Assembly: GCA_965603515.1 (NCBI GenBank)
Contig: CBFDDH010000005.1
Span: 1 to 64,000 of the forward strand
DNA: 64,000 bases
Source of the DNA: JAUVZL01 sp965603515
GTDB lineage: Bacteria; Hydrothermota; Tepidihabitantia; SM23-42
Direction: 5' to 3'
Shown here: piece by piece, positions 1 through 8,382 of the stretch
Position numbering within the stretch: position 1 is the first letter of the stretch
How the letters are laid out: the number at the start of each line of letters is the position of its first letter
The notes under the pieces: model-generated
Seen by the model: only the letters and a program-made list of their open reading frames with translations
Told to the model about the DNA's origin: nothing
Database searches by the model: none
Position numbers and translations under genes: made by a program

Positions 1-31
1 TTATACGCTATTCGCTATAAACCATAAGCTG

Positions 32-48
32 CGTCATCTCTGATGACG
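32..48. other. Hairpin just 3' of tRNA-Ser
   Basis: CGTCATC and GATGACG form a perfect 7-bp stem around a TCT loop, three bases past the 3' end of the minus-strand tRNA-Ser. There is no T-run after it in the tRNA's direction. It may be a processing or stop signal, or one of the several small hairpins clustered in the first 460 bases. Confidence 0.4.
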
Positions 49-50
49 TA

Positions 51-137
51 CGGAGAGAGAGGGATTTGAACCCCCGATCCGCGTTAACGGATACACGATT
101 TCGAATCGCGCGCCTTCGTCCACTCGGCCATCTCTCC
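51..137 (-). tRNA. tRNA-Ser (anticodon CGA)
   Basis: Read on the minus strand, the acceptor GGAGAGA pairs with TCTCTCC, followed by discriminator G, as expected for serine. The anticodon arm is CGCGA-TTCGAAA-TCGTG, giving anticodon CGA (codon UCG). A long variable arm makes this a type II tRNA of about 87 nt. The CCA end is not encoded. The T arm contains GGTTCAAATCC. Confidence 0.95.
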
Positions 138-306
138 AAAGGAATCGTCAAATGTTATACGGTTACGATGCCCGTTTCGTTAAATGTTAATCGTTTACTG
201 CAAATTCAAAAACCATAAAGTCAGTTTGGTCGGAATTAATCATTGATCAATTATATAACATTTAATAATCAATCGACCAATTATTCCCCAAATCCCAACT
301 ATTACT

Positions 307-350
307 GTTCGAGTAAGTCCGCCAATATGTGCGGCGGACGCATCGAGAAC
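307..350. repeat. Hairpin repeat, copy 1
   Basis: GTTCGAGTAAGTCCGCC is followed by a short loop and then GGCGGACGCATCGAGAAC. The inner GTCCGCC/GGCGGAC is a perfect 7-bp stem and the outer ends GTTC/GAAC also pair. The flanking words TTCGAGTAAGT and GACGCATCGAGAA recur in a second copy at 42223-42264, so this is a dispersed intergenic element. The rest of 138-388 shows no gene. A possible tRNA -10 (TATAAC, minus, 154-159) has no convincing -35. Confidence 0.55.
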
Positions 351-388
351 TTCCTATATTCAATTACCGCCACATTGTGGCCATAACC

Positions 389-455
389 GCTCAGCTTTGC
401 TGAGCCAAAACCGTCAATCTTCTGATTGACCCTTAACCGCTGCATCTTTTGCAGC
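389..455. repeat. Three successive hairpins at the tadA 3' end
   Basis: Three small hairpins follow each other every 25 bases or so: GCTCAGC-TTT-GCTGAGC (389-405), GTCAATC-TTCT-GATTGAC (413-430) and GCTGCA-TCTTT-TGCAGC (439-455). Each is preceded by ACCG or AACCG on the plus strand. Two lie inside the last codons of tadA and one lies after its stop. They look like a tandem hairpin element that has been read into the reading frame. Confidence 0.5.
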
Positions 456-908
456 TGTCTTTTCTCTTTTCTTTGCAAAAAATTCTTTCATCAAAGAAGC
501 GGCTTGTTCTTTTAGCAAACCTTCAGTGACTTCAATTTGATGATTAAGCTTCTGCTCATTAACAATATTAAAAACAGAACCACAACCACCAAATTTTTCA
601 TCGCGTGCACCGAAAAAAATTCGCTTCACACGCGCTAAAACCAATGCACCTGCACACATAATACAAGGTTCAATTGTTGCATAAACATCGACGTTTTCTA
701 AGCGCCAAGAACCTAAGGCATTCGCGGCCGCAGTTATCGCGATGATCTCAGCATGCGCAGTTGAATCCTGCAACTGCTCGGTTCGATTGTGCCCCCGGCC
801 AATGATTTGATTCTTATACACGGCAACCGCACCGATCGGTACCTCATCTGCTTCATAGGCCTTTTGGGCTTCTTTAATGGCCTCGTTCATAAAGAACTCA
901 TCATCCAT
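414..908 (-). CDS. tadA: tRNA adenosine(34) deaminase TadA
   Basis: This 164-residue cytidine-deaminase-fold protein has the zinc and catalytic signature HAE (in TAHAEII) and PCIMC. The following ARVKRIFFGARDEKFGG stretch is typical of TadA. The family converts A34 to inosine in tRNA-Arg(ACG) so that one tRNA reads three CGN codons. The substrate gene, tRNA-Arg(ACG), lies only about 500 bases upstream on the same strand. The start at 908 overlaps the stop of the GxxExxY gene by 8 bases, implying coupling. The C-terminal 15 or so residues (KREKTAAKDAAVKG...) are Lys/Ala-rich and are encoded by small hairpins, so they may be a recent extension. Assignment is confident from the motifs and the length. 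Confidence 0.95.
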   Translation of the reverse strand: MDDEFFMNEAIKEAQKAYEADEVPIGAVAVYKNQIIGRGHNRTEQLQDSTAHAEIIAITAAANALGSWRLENVDVYATIEPCIMCAGALVLARVKRIFFGARDEKFGGCGSVFNIVNEQKLNHQIEVTEGLLKEQAASLMKEFFAKKREKTAAKDAAVKGQSED

Positions 909-1338
909 TTCTGACTCCGTCAGAATCGATAACGGTGATTTTTCCTTGATTACGGTGATTCAATAACCGTCTGACAACACATTTGCGATTACCAAAATTC
1001 ACTAATAATCCCACCTGAAGACCAGATGCTTTTAAATATGAAATAACTTGTGATTCAAAAATCTTTGGCATTGTTCCCTCAACAGATTTTAATTCAACGA
1101 TAACCTTTCCTTCAACCACCAAATCGGCTCGAAACTCACCCACTTTTTCCTCACCGAATGAAACGGAGTATCTCTTCTCAACACTATATTCCAGCCCAAT
1201 CTTCTTAAGTGCAAGTTTAAGTGCATTTAGATATGTCTTCTCAAAAAATCCCGGACCTACCTTGCTATGAACCTCATAGCAAGCCCCGATTATCTTTCTA
1301 GTTAAACGATCATCAATGTAATTACTCTTCTCTTTCAC
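901..1338 (-). CDS. GxxExxY family protein
   Basis: The 145-residue product carries the family signature GPGFFEKTY (GxxExxY) near residue 28. It also has the conserved block EFRADLVVEGKVIVELKSVE, which resembles a PD-(D/E)xK nuclease core (D...ExK). The function of the family is not established; a nuclease-like role is inferred from that core. The start is GTG at 1338 with GAGGG a few bases upstream. The gene sits between tRNA-Arg and tadA, and 12-bp repeats in opposite orientation lie at its two ends (928-959 and 1356-1390). The C-terminal residues NQGKITVIDS are encoded by one of these repeats. This suggests a small mobile cassette inserted between the tRNA and tadA. Confidence 0.85.
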   Translation of the reverse strand: MKEKSNYIDDRLTRKIIGACYEVHSKVGPGFFEKTYLNALKLALKKIGLEYSVEKRYSVSFGEEKVGEFRADLVVEGKVIVELKSVEGTMPKIFESQVISYLKASGLQVGLLVNFGNRKCVVRRLLNHRNQGKITVIDSDGVRNG

Positions 1339-1390
1339 ATGCCCTCTAAAAAATCATCACTGTAATCATATATATTTTATCACTGTAATC
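928..1390. repeat. Inverted 12-bp repeats around the GxxExxY gene
   Basis: ATCACTGTAATC occurs twice in direct order at 1356-1367 and 1379-1390. Near-identical copies in the opposite orientation, GATTACGGTGAT at 948-959 and GATAACGGTGAT at 928-939, lie at the other end of the gene. The pairs bracket the GxxExxY gene almost exactly. They may be the ends of a mobile cassette or a regulatory repeat. Confidence 0.55.
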
Positions 1391-1411
1391 GATGCCGCTA
1401 ACAGCGGCACA

Positions 1412-1485
1412 TACGCCCGAGGCGACTCGAACGCCTAATCTGCGGATCCGTAGTCCGCTGCTCTATCCAATTGAGCCACGGGCGC
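1412..1485 (-). tRNA. tRNA-Arg (anticodon ACG)
   Basis: The minus strand folds as a normal 74-nt cloverleaf. The acceptor is GCGCCCG against CGGGCGT, closed by G1-U72, with discriminator A. The anticodon loop CTACGGA gives ACG. The T loop is GTTCGAGTC. A34 is the substrate of TadA, encoded downstream on the same strand. CCA is not encoded. Confidence 0.95.
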
Positions 1486-1843
1486 AAAGATGGGGCTCTG
1501 CCCCCTTCCCATTTCTCCCAAATCTTTAATTTGGATGAGAAATTGAGAATCCTCGTCCCGCAAGCGGAACGGGACTTTTCCCAACTACTAGCATCTAGTA
1601 TTCAGTATCTAGAATCTACCTTGTGAATTATAGTGAATTTTGTGATTTAGTCAATAATGGTAGGGCAGATTCAGAGTACAGGCAAGTACAAAACCACTTA
1701 TTGTTCGCTGTGTCCGCCTCTAGCGGAAGTAAACCTAGTGCTTATCCGCCACGTCGCATGGAGAGAATCGATGCCAATGTTGTTCACATCTTCTTACTAG
1801 CATCTAGAATCTAGTATCTATCTTTTGCATGCCTGCTACTGTA
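1486..1843. other. Non-coding stretch with hairpins and CTAG-rich repeats
   Basis: No supportable gene lies here. ATTTCTC-CCAAAT-CTTTA-ATTTGG-AT-GAGAAAT (1511-1543) is a 13-bp stem with a 2-nt bulge. GTCCCG...CGGGAC (1555-1575) is a second stem, followed by TTTT on the plus strand. Words such as CTAGCATCTAGTATTCAGTA and TCTAGAATCTAGTATCTA recur at about 1588-1618 and 1798-1822, and a similar word lies near 22096-22116, so this is a dispersed low-complexity repeat. Confidence 0.5.
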
Positions 1844-1871
1844 TTGACATCTACGTAGCCACTAGTATAAT
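1844..1871 (+). promoter_or_regulatory. Consensus sigma-70 promoter of the signalling island
   Basis: A perfect TTGACA (1844-1849) is separated by 16 bases from a perfect TATAAT (1866-1871). Transcription should begin near 1878, giving a leader of about 95 nt before the first regulator. That gene has GGAG (1962-1965) 8 bases before its ATG. This is the only strong promoter seen ahead of the 20-kb plus-strand run. Confidence 0.85.
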
Positions 1872-1973
1872 TAATACTGATAGGTAGTTATACCTATACA
1901 TAGATAAGTACTTGACTTTATTGAGGATTGGGCAGAAATAGTGTAATATCAGTAGAAATACGGAGATATAATT

Positions 1974-2633
1974 ATGTATACTTTATTTATCGCAGATGAT
2001 CACACAGTATTACGAAATGGTCTGAAACGTATTATTGAAGAAAATTCAGGCTATACAGTAATAGGTGAAACTGGAGATGGTCTGGAGATCGTACGTCAAC
2101 TACGGAAACTGGTCCCTGATATGATAATATTAGATATATCCATGCCTAATCTACGCGGCATTGAAGCAGTCAATAAAATCAGAAAATTTAATAAGAAAAT
2201 CAAAATCCTCATATTGACAATGCATAAGAATGACGAATATGTTTATGAATGCCTGGTTAATGGTGCGCAAGGATACTTACTCAAGGAAGATGCAGATACA
2301 GAATTGATTGCAGCAATAAAGGAAATACGGCATGACGAAATCTATATTTCTTCATCTTTCTCCAGTGAGGTAATGAGGAAACTAATACAGCATAGAAGTA
2401 AGGAACGCGGCAAGAAACAGAGATCGGTTTTCAAAGACCTCTCACCTCGCGAAAGAGAGGTGCTGAAATTGATTGCAGAAGGTAATCAAAATAAGAAGGT
2501 CGCCAGGAAACTCGGCATCAGTGTTCGCACTGTTGAACACCATCGGTTAAGCATAATGCGAAAGTTGAGGGTCTCGAATACTGTAAGCCTTATCAAGTAC
2601 GCTATAAAGGTCGGCTTGGTAGAATTAACATGA
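1974..2633 (+). CDS. NarL/LuxR-family response regulator
   Basis: The 219-residue protein has a receiver domain (residues 1-120, phosphoacceptor D54 in MIILDISMP, acidic pair ADD near residue 8). It is followed by a LuxR-type helix-turn-helix (about 155-215, SPREREVLKLIAEG and GISVRTVEHHR). It should bind DNA when phosphorylated by a kinase, probably one of its immediate neighbours. The next kinase gene overlaps its stop by four bases (ATGA). A close paralogue lies at 7632-8294 with long identical stretches such as KKIKILILTMHKN, so this is a local duplication. Its targets are unknown. Confidence 0.93.
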   Translation: MYTLFIADDHTVLRNGLKRIIEENSGYTVIGETGDGLEIVRQLRKLVPDMIILDISMPNLRGIEAVNKIRKFNKKIKILILTMHKNDEYVYECLVNGAQGYLLKEDADTELIAAIKEIRHDEIYISSSFSSEVMRKLIQHRSKERGKKQRSVFKDLSPREREVLKLIAEGNQNKKVARKLGISVRTVEHHRLSIMRKLRVSNTVSLIKYAIKVGLVELT

Positions 2634-5600
2634 AAAGCCGCCGCAAAAAAAACAAAAAACCGGCGAAATCAAGAGTAATCAAAAAAACAGGGCTACAAAC
2701 CGAAGAGAAATATTTATCTATTCTCAAGGAGCTACCCGATATAGTCTACAAGATCGATCAAGGGGGACATTTTACATTTATTAACAATGCAATTGGTATT
2801 CTTGGCTACAAACCCAAAGACCTCATCGGAAAACATTTCAGTAAAATAGTACATCCAGATGATGTAAAGCTATTCAGCAGGCACTATGTTTTACCGAAAT
2901 ATAAGGGGAAAACAACTGGAGATAAACAGGCACCAAAACTCATTGATGAAAGAAGAACCGGTAAGAGAAAAACAGAAAATCTCCAAATACGACTAATACC
3001 CAAGAAACATAAGAAAAAGAATGAGCATGCAGCACAACTGCATGCTGGTGAAGTAATCGCTTTTGGCGATGTCAGTTCCGCTGGATCTTATGTTAGCGGC
3101 AAGAAGAAAAAATTTCTGGGTACATTAGGTATTATCAGAGACGTTACCGAAACTATACAATTATACGACGATCTTAATGTCAGCAGGAACAAATATCAAA
3201 AGTTGGTGGATTCCATGAACAGCGGTTTAGTACAAGTGGACAAACAGGACAAAATTTTGTTTGTAAATAAACAACTCTGCACGATGCTTGGCTATAAACA
3301 AAAAGAACTCATCAATAAAACAGGTTATAAAATACTTTTCAACAAAGAAGATCAAAAAGCAATATTACATTATAATAGAAGAAGACTGCGTAAACTATCT
3401 GATGAATATGAAATTAAAATGATGAAAAAATCGGGTGATTGTGTCTGGACCCAAATTCGCGGTTCACCGATCTTCGATTCCAACGGTGCTGTGCAAGGTT
3501 ATATAGGAATTATCACCGATATTTCTGATCGTAAAAAGCAGGAGAAGAAACTTCATTACCAGGCAGATCTACTTCAAAATGTTTCTGATGCAATTATATC
3601 AACTGATATGGAATTCAGAATACGGACATGGAATAAAGCAGCGGAAAAGATGTATGGTTGGAAAGCACATGACGTAATTGATAAACCCATGCACAAAGTT
3701 ACAAAAGCAGAATATCCAAATGGAGAGACTGTTGAGAACATATACAAGAATTTGTCAAAAAAAGGGTACTGGACAGGTGTCGTAACCGAAAGATGCAAAG
3801 ATGGTAAGATTATCATCATAAGTAAATCAATGGCTCAGATAATAGATACATCAGGGAATATAATAGGCGCGGTTGCTGTAAACCGTGATATTACCGAGAT
3901 CAGGCATGCCATACAAAAGTTAAGGGAATCCGAAGAGAAATACCGACAAATAGTTGAATCAGCTCCTGATGGCATTGTGACGGTTGATAAAAAAGGTATC
4001 ATCACCTCGGTCAATGCTCCATTTTGTGAACGAACAGGTTTTCCCAAAGAACAAATAGAGGGCAAACATATTTCAAAGATGCCTACTGCCCGTCTGGAAG
4101 ATATACCCAAATACATCAAGATATTTAGTGCACTCCTTAGGGGAAAAGTCCCCAAGTCTTTTGAGTTTAGATGGGCCCATAAGGACAAATCTTTACATTG
4201 GGACGAGGTGTACGTCAGCCGGATGAAAGTGGATGGTAAAACTGTGGGTTATCAGGCAATAACCAGAGACATTACAGAACGCAAGGCAAATGAAGAAGCT
4301 CGACGGTTAAGTGATGAGAAATTGTCACTCGCTGTAGAAGCTGCTGGACTAGGACTCTGGGACCAAGATTTCAAAATCAACAAAGTCCATCGTAATGAAC
4401 AGTGGGCAGAGATGCTAGGTTATACGGCGAAAGAAATTGAAGCTCATCCAAAAGCATGGTTAGACCTCATTCACCCAGATGACCAATTAATAGTGAAAAA
4501 AATGATCCACAAACACGAAAAGGGAAGCATACCTGTTTTTGATATTGAACATCGCATGCGCACTAAAAATGGACAGTGGAAATGGATACATAACTGGGGG
4601 AAAATTATTGAGCGTGACAAAAATGGCAAACCGCTTAGAGCTCTGGGTCTACATCGTGATATCACTGAACGCAAACGGACAGACGAAGCAATAAGAAAAG
4701 AAAGAGATAGAACCATAAATATCTTAGATTCTATGAAAGATGGTATCTATATTGTTGATGAACATTATGATATAGAATACGCAAACCCTGTACTTAAGAA
4801 AGAATTTGGTTCATACGATGGAAAGAAATGTTACACTTATTTCCATCATAGAAAAAAGATCTGCCCCTGGTGTAAAAACAAAGATGTTTTCAAGGGAAAA
4901 ACTGTTCGTTGGGAGTGGTATTCTTTTATAAATAAGAAAACATATGATTTAATCGACACCCCTTTGAATAATACCGACGGAAGTATCTCGAAATTGGAGA
5001 TATTTAGAGACATCACCGAGCGCAAGCAGGCAGAGGAGAAAATCAAAGCTTCGCTACAAGAAAAAGAAGCACTTCTCAAAGAAATTCATCACCGCGTAAA
5101 AAACAACCTTCAGATCATTTCAAGTTTGTTAAATCTTCAAGCCGTACACATTCATGATGAATTCTACAAGAATATCTTTCAGGAAAGCCAGAATCGTATT
5201 AGGTCAATGGTTCTTGTACATGAAAAGCTATATCAATCAAAAGATCTGACAGCTATTAACGTACATGATTATGTGAATGGGCTTTTGCAGCACCTCTGTA
5301 ATTTGTACGGTGTAGAACAAAAGGAAATAGCAGTTAAAACCGACATTGAAAACATAATACTGGATATTGACACCGCGATTCCTTATGGACTGATCATCAA
5401 CGAGCTGGTTTCCAATTCCCTCAAACATGCATTTGTTGAACCAAACGTAGATCCCCTGCTAGAAATTACCATTAAACTTCATCCTCGAAGAAAAAATGAA
5501 ACAGTCCTCATCGTCCGTGATAATGGTGTGGGTTTCCCCGATGGTTTAGATTTCAAAAAGACAAACTCACTTGGCATGCAATTGGTGTGTACGCTGACTG

Positions 5601-5677
5601 AGCAATTATCAGGCGATATAGAACTCACCAGAGACAAAGGTACTACGTTCACTATCTCGCTTAAGAAAGGCAATTAG
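2630..5677 (+). CDS. Six-PAS cytosolic histidine kinase (HisKA_2 type)
   Basis: This 1015-residue kinase has no signal peptide or membrane segment. Six PAS-like units follow one another, most ending in the usual DITERK-type motif. The first carries a Lys-rich insert at about residues 105-180. The sixth contains CYTYFHHRKKICPWC, a Cys cluster that could hold a metal or a redox switch. The catalytic end has the HisKA_2 phosphoacceptor box EIHHRVKNNLQ. The ATPase has NELVSNSLKHA and DNGVGFPDG. It overlaps the LuxR regulator before it and lies 4 bases ahead of the next kinase. The stimulus cannot be read from the sequence. Confidence 0.92.
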   Translation: MKSRRKKNKKPAKSRVIKKTGLQTEEKYLSILKELPDIVYKIDQGGHFTFINNAIGILGYKPKDLIGKHFSKIVHPDDVKLFSRHYVLPKYKGKTTGDKQAPKLIDERRTGKRKTENLQIRLIPKKHKKKNEHAAQLHAGEVIAFGDVSSAGSYVSGKKKKFLGTLGIIRDVTETIQLYDDLNVSRNKYQKLVDSMNSGLVQVDKQDKILFVNKQLCTMLGYKQKELINKTGYKILFNKEDQKAILHYNRRRLRKLSDEYEIKMMKKSGDCVWTQIRGSPIFDSNGAVQGYIGIITDISDRKKQEKKLHYQADLLQNVSDAIISTDMEFRIRTWNKAAEKMYGWKAHDVIDKPMHKVTKAEYPNGETVENIYKNLSKKGYWTGVVTERCKDGKIIIISKSMAQIIDTSGNIIGAVAVNRDITEIRHAIQKLRESEEKYRQIVESAPDGIVTVDKKGIITSVNAPFCERTGFPKEQIEGKHISKMPTARLEDIPKYIKIFSALLRGKVPKSFEFRWAHKDKSLHWDEVYVSRMKVDGKTVGYQAITRDITERKANEEARRLSDEKLSLAVEAAGLGLWDQDFKINKVHRNEQWAEMLGYTAKEIEAHPKAWLDLIHPDDQLIVKKMIHKHEKGSIPVFDIEHRMRTKNGQWKWIHNWGKIIERDKNGKPLRALGLHRDITERKRTDEAIRKERDRTINILDSMKDGIYIVDEHYDIEYANPVLKKEFGSYDGKKCYTYFHHRKKICPWCKNKDVFKGKTVRWEWYSFINKKTYDLIDTPLNNTDGSISKLEIFRDITERKQAEEKIKASLQEKEALLKEIHHRVKNNLQIISSLLNLQAVHIHDEFYKNIFQESQNRIRSMVLVHEKLYQSKDLTAINVHDYVNGLLQHLCNLYGVEQKEIAVKTDIENIILDIDTAIPYGLIINELVSNSLKHAFVEPNVDPLLEITIKLHPRRKNETVLIVRDNGVGFPDGLDFKKTNSLGMQLVCTLTEQLSGDIELTRDKGTTFTISLKKGN

Positions 5678-5681
5678 CATT

Positions 5682-7172
5682 GTGATAGAAAATACTGGGT
5701 CGGTCAAAACAAAGGTTCTTATTGTTGAGGATGAAAGTATCGTTGCCAAAGATATTCAAGAAAGAGCAAGAAACTTGGGTTATGATGTTCCCTCTATTGC
5801 ATCAACTGGTGAATCAGCCATTAGTCAGATAGAAAAAAATCGACCCGACATTGTCCTAATGGACATCAGACTAAAAGATGGTATGGATGGTGTAAAAACA
5901 GCAGAAAAAATACTCGAGCGCTTCAATATACCAGTAGTATACCTTACAGCGTACGCAGATAACACAACATTAGAACGTGCAAAAGTGACCAGACCATATG
6001 GATATATTATTAAACCTGTTGAGGATAGTGAGATAAAATCCAATGTTGAGTTGGCTCTATACAAACATGCTATTGAAAATAAACTGAAAGAGAGCGAAGA
6101 AAAATTCAGAACAATCTTTGAAAATGTCAATGATGCCATTGTATATGTAGACAGCTACGGCAGAATAATTGATGTAAATAAGAAAACCGAAGAAATCTTT
6201 GGTTATAAACCGGAGAAAGTAAAATCTTTGAATTTTCTCAGAGCAGGATTCTTGAGGAAACAAGATGTGCCAAGGTTAACCAGATTATTTCGTGAAATAG
6301 GGAAGAAACGAAATCCCACAAGTCTACTAGAACTAGAAATTAAAGCGAAAAATGGTAAGGTTGTCATTATAGAAGCAAATATAACTGTAGTTAAGAAAAA
6401 TGGCAAGGTTGAAGGCTATTTAAATGTCATTAGAGATATCACAAAACGGAAAAAAGCCGAACAAGCGCTAATGACTGAACAACAAAGAACAAAAGAATTA
6501 ACAAATAGGATCATCACTGCCCAGGAAGAGGAGCGCCTGTATTTAGCTTCAGAAATACATGATGACCTTCTTCAGGGACTGGTCGCCGTATTATATTTCC
6601 TGCAGATGATTGACATGTCATCCCTTGACCAAAAGACGAAGAATCAGAAAAAAGAGCTGATCAAGATCATCAAATCCTCGATCGACAGATGCCGGGGATT
6701 GATCAGTGAAATAGAACCACTCCGCGAACCCAAAATGGGTTTGATCCAGGCAATCAAGAAATCAATCGGCCAGAAGTTCATTAATACCAACACTAAGGTT
6801 CATCTGGACCATCCAAGAAAAAGCCTAAAAATCAATCTCCTCACCAAAACTAATGTCCTTCGTATCATTCAGGAAGCTTTGATGAACGTACAAAAGCATG
6901 CCGACGCAACGGAAGTCTTTATAAAACTAACGGCTTCAAGAAGCAAATTGAGGATAAAGGTCAAAGACAACGGCATTGGATTTGATCCAAAATCAATTTC
7001 TTCAAAAAGAATCCGACACTATGGGCTCCTCACCATGCGAGAAAGAGCCCATCTCATCGGTGGCGAACTTACGCTTTCCAGTCATCGGGGCAAAGGAACA
7101 ACTATTATAGGTGTTTTCCCATTAGAACAGAGTCAAAATGCCAGAACACGGAATAAAAACACTCGTTGTTGA
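5682..7172 (+). CDS. Receiver-PAS-histidine kinase, NarX/HisKA_3 type
   Basis: This 496-residue protein starts at GTG. It has an N-terminal receiver (D61 in VLMDIRLKDG), one PAS domain (about 130-255), and a HisKA_3 dimerisation box (EERLYLASEIHDDLLQGL) with the phosphoacceptor His in EIHDD. The HATPase contains EALMNVQKHA and DNGIGFD. HisKA_3 kinases normally pair with NarL/LuxR regulators, and two of those lie at 1974 and 7632. The N-terminal receiver suggests a phosphorelay step. The last 35 bases overlap the next gene. It is soluble. Confidence 0.9.
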   Translation: MIENTGSVKTKVLIVEDESIVAKDIQERARNLGYDVPSIASTGESAISQIEKNRPDIVLMDIRLKDGMDGVKTAEKILERFNIPVVYLTAYADNTTLERAKVTRPYGYIIKPVEDSEIKSNVELALYKHAIENKLKESEEKFRTIFENVNDAIVYVDSYGRIIDVNKKTEEIFGYKPEKVKSLNFLRAGFLRKQDVPRLTRLFREIGKKRNPTSLLELEIKAKNGKVVIIEANITVVKKNGKVEGYLNVIRDITKRKKAEQALMTEQQRTKELTNRIITAQEEERLYLASEIHDDLLQGLVAVLYFLQMIDMSSLDQKTKNQKKELIKIIKSSIDRCRGLISEIEPLREPKMGLIQAIKKSIGQKFINTNTKVHLDHPRKSLKINLLTKTNVLRIIQEALMNVQKHADATEVFIKLTASRSKLRIKVKDNGIGFDPKSISSKRIRHYGLLTMRERAHLIGGELTLSSHRGKGTTIIGVFPLEQSQNARTRNKNTRC

Positions 7173-7548
7173 CGATAGTGATTTGTTTCGCGCAGCTATT
7201 AAGTCTTATCTTGAAGCCCAGAAAGATATTGATTTGATTGGACTTGTAGATAGTGGAGAGAAGTGCCTTAAATTCGTCAATAAGCATAGCCTGGATTTGA
7301 TAATCATGGACGTCCGTATGTCTGGGATGGACGGTTCTGAAACTACGCGAGAATTGAAGAAAAACCATCCTAATCTCCAAGTAATGATCTGCACTGTCTG
7401 GGCAGAACAAGAAGCCCGGAAATACGTAATCCAGTCTGGTGCTGATGACTACTTTGTAAAAGGAGAACCTCTGTCTGTGCTGCTAAGGAAGATCAAATCT
7501 CTGTTTCCTTCTTGCCGGCAACTTCACATCTTCCAAAAACCTCAGTAG
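7138..7548 (+). CDS. Single-domain response regulator
   Basis: The 136-residue product is essentially one receiver, with the acidic pair VDDSD at residues 10-14, D58 in LIIMDVRMSGMDG and the Lys in YFVKGE. There is no output domain, so it probably shuttles phosphate or acts by protein contact. It overlaps the upstream kinase by 35 bases in another frame. The last 12 or so residues are unlike receiver sequence and may be read-on. Confidence 0.85.
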   Translation: MPEHGIKTLVVDDSDLFRAAIKSYLEAQKDIDLIGLVDSGEKCLKFVNKHSLDLIIMDVRMSGMDGSETTRELKKNHPNLQVMICTVWAEQEARKYVIQSGADDYFVKGEPLSVLLRKIKSLFPSCRQLHIFQKPQ

Positions 7549-7631
7549 TCCTACCCACAAACAAATACGTAATCCTCTCGATTGCATTACCCCCTCCAGC
7601 CCTTAGAATAGAAAGTAACAGGGAAACAAGA

Positions 7632-8294
7632 ATGACTAATATCTATGGTATTTTTCTGGCTGATGACCATACGATCATCCGGCATGGTTTGAGACGTATA
7701 ATTGAGGAAAATCCGGGTTATAGGATCGTGGGTGAAACAGACAATGGTCTGCAAATAATTCCGAAAATCCGGACCCTGCATCCTGATATGATAATTCTGG
7801 ATTTATCCATGCCTGATCTCAATGGCATTGACGTAGTTAATAGAATTAGAAAATACAATAAGAAAATCAAAATCCTCATTCTCACCATGCATAAGAATAA
7901 TGAGTACGTGTATGAGTGTCTCGTTAATGGTGCCCAAGGCTATATGCTCAAGGAAGATGCCGATTCAGAATTAGTCTCTGCAATCAGAGCTATCAAAACA
8001 GGAGATATCTATATCTCTCCATCATTCTCCAATGAAATCATCAAAAATCTAATTGAGCATAGAAGCAGCGCCGGGAATAAAAGAGGGAATGCGATTAAGT
8101 GGGGGTTGACGCCCCGGGAGCGTGAAGTTTTAAAACTCGTTGCTGAAGGTAATTCTAATAAGAAGGTTGCTGACAAATTGGGCATCAGCGTACGTACTGC
8201 TGAACATCATAGACTGAATACCATGAAGAAACTCGGCGTGACCAATACCGCCGGGTTAGTAAGACATGCATTGCGAACCAAGGTGATCGATTGA
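7632..8294 (+). CDS. NarL/LuxR-family response regulator (paralogue of 1974 gene)
   Basis: The start is placed at ATG 7632 because AGGG lies 8 bases upstream and the protein then aligns from its first residues with the regulator at 1974. The longer open frame back to 7512 adds a Pro-rich leader without family support. The 220 residues comprise a receiver (D57 in MIILDLSMP) and a LuxR helix-turn-helix (TPREREVLKLVAEG, GISVRTAEHHR). It may be the output of the HisKA_3 kinase two genes upstream. Having two near-identical regulators in one run suggests tandem duplication with diverged inputs. Confidence 0.92.
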   Translation: MTNIYGIFLADDHTIIRHGLRRIIEENPGYRIVGETDNGLQIIPKIRTLHPDMIILDLSMPDLNGIDVVNRIRKYNKKIKILILTMHKNNEYVYECLVNGAQGYMLKEDADSELVSAIRAIKTGDIYISPSFSNEIIKNLIEHRSSAGNKRGNAIKWGLTPREREVLKLVAEGNSNKKVADKLGISVRTAEHHRLNTMKKLGVTNTAGLVRHALRTKVID

Positions 8295-8336
8295 TCATGG
8301 ATTCTATTGGTATGAATGACCTTCATACCTCCCTCC

Positions 8337-8368
8337 GCGGAAGCTGGGGCACACGCCCCGGCTTCCGC
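8337..8368. terminator. GC-rich hairpin between signalling genes
   Basis: GCGGAAGCTGGGGC-ACAC-GCCCCGGCTTCCGC forms a 14-bp stem with one T-G wobble and a 4-nt loop. It is the strongest hairpin in the island and sits between the LuxR regulator and the membrane kinase. No T-run follows, so intrinsic termination is uncertain. It may instead slow transcription or protect the upstream mRNA end. Confidence 0.45.
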
Positions 8369-8382
8369 AACCTCATAATATC

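Noticed and set aside
1555..1579. Intrinsic terminator on the plus strand
   Set aside because: A stem followed by TTTT exists, but no plus-strand gene precedes it and the T-run is short.
1623..1814. 63-codon open frame upstream of the first regulator
   Set aside because: No ribosome site, no recognisable family, and its 3' end is made of the CTAG-rich dispersed repeat.
1912..1949. Second promoter TTGACT...TGTAAT nearer to the first regulator
   Set aside because: The spacing between the boxes is over 20 bases. The pair at 1844-1871 is a perfect match with normal spacing.
7512..7631. Upstream extension of the second LuxR regulator
   Set aside because: The extension has no counterpart in the paralogue at 1974, and ATG 7632 has a good ribosome site.
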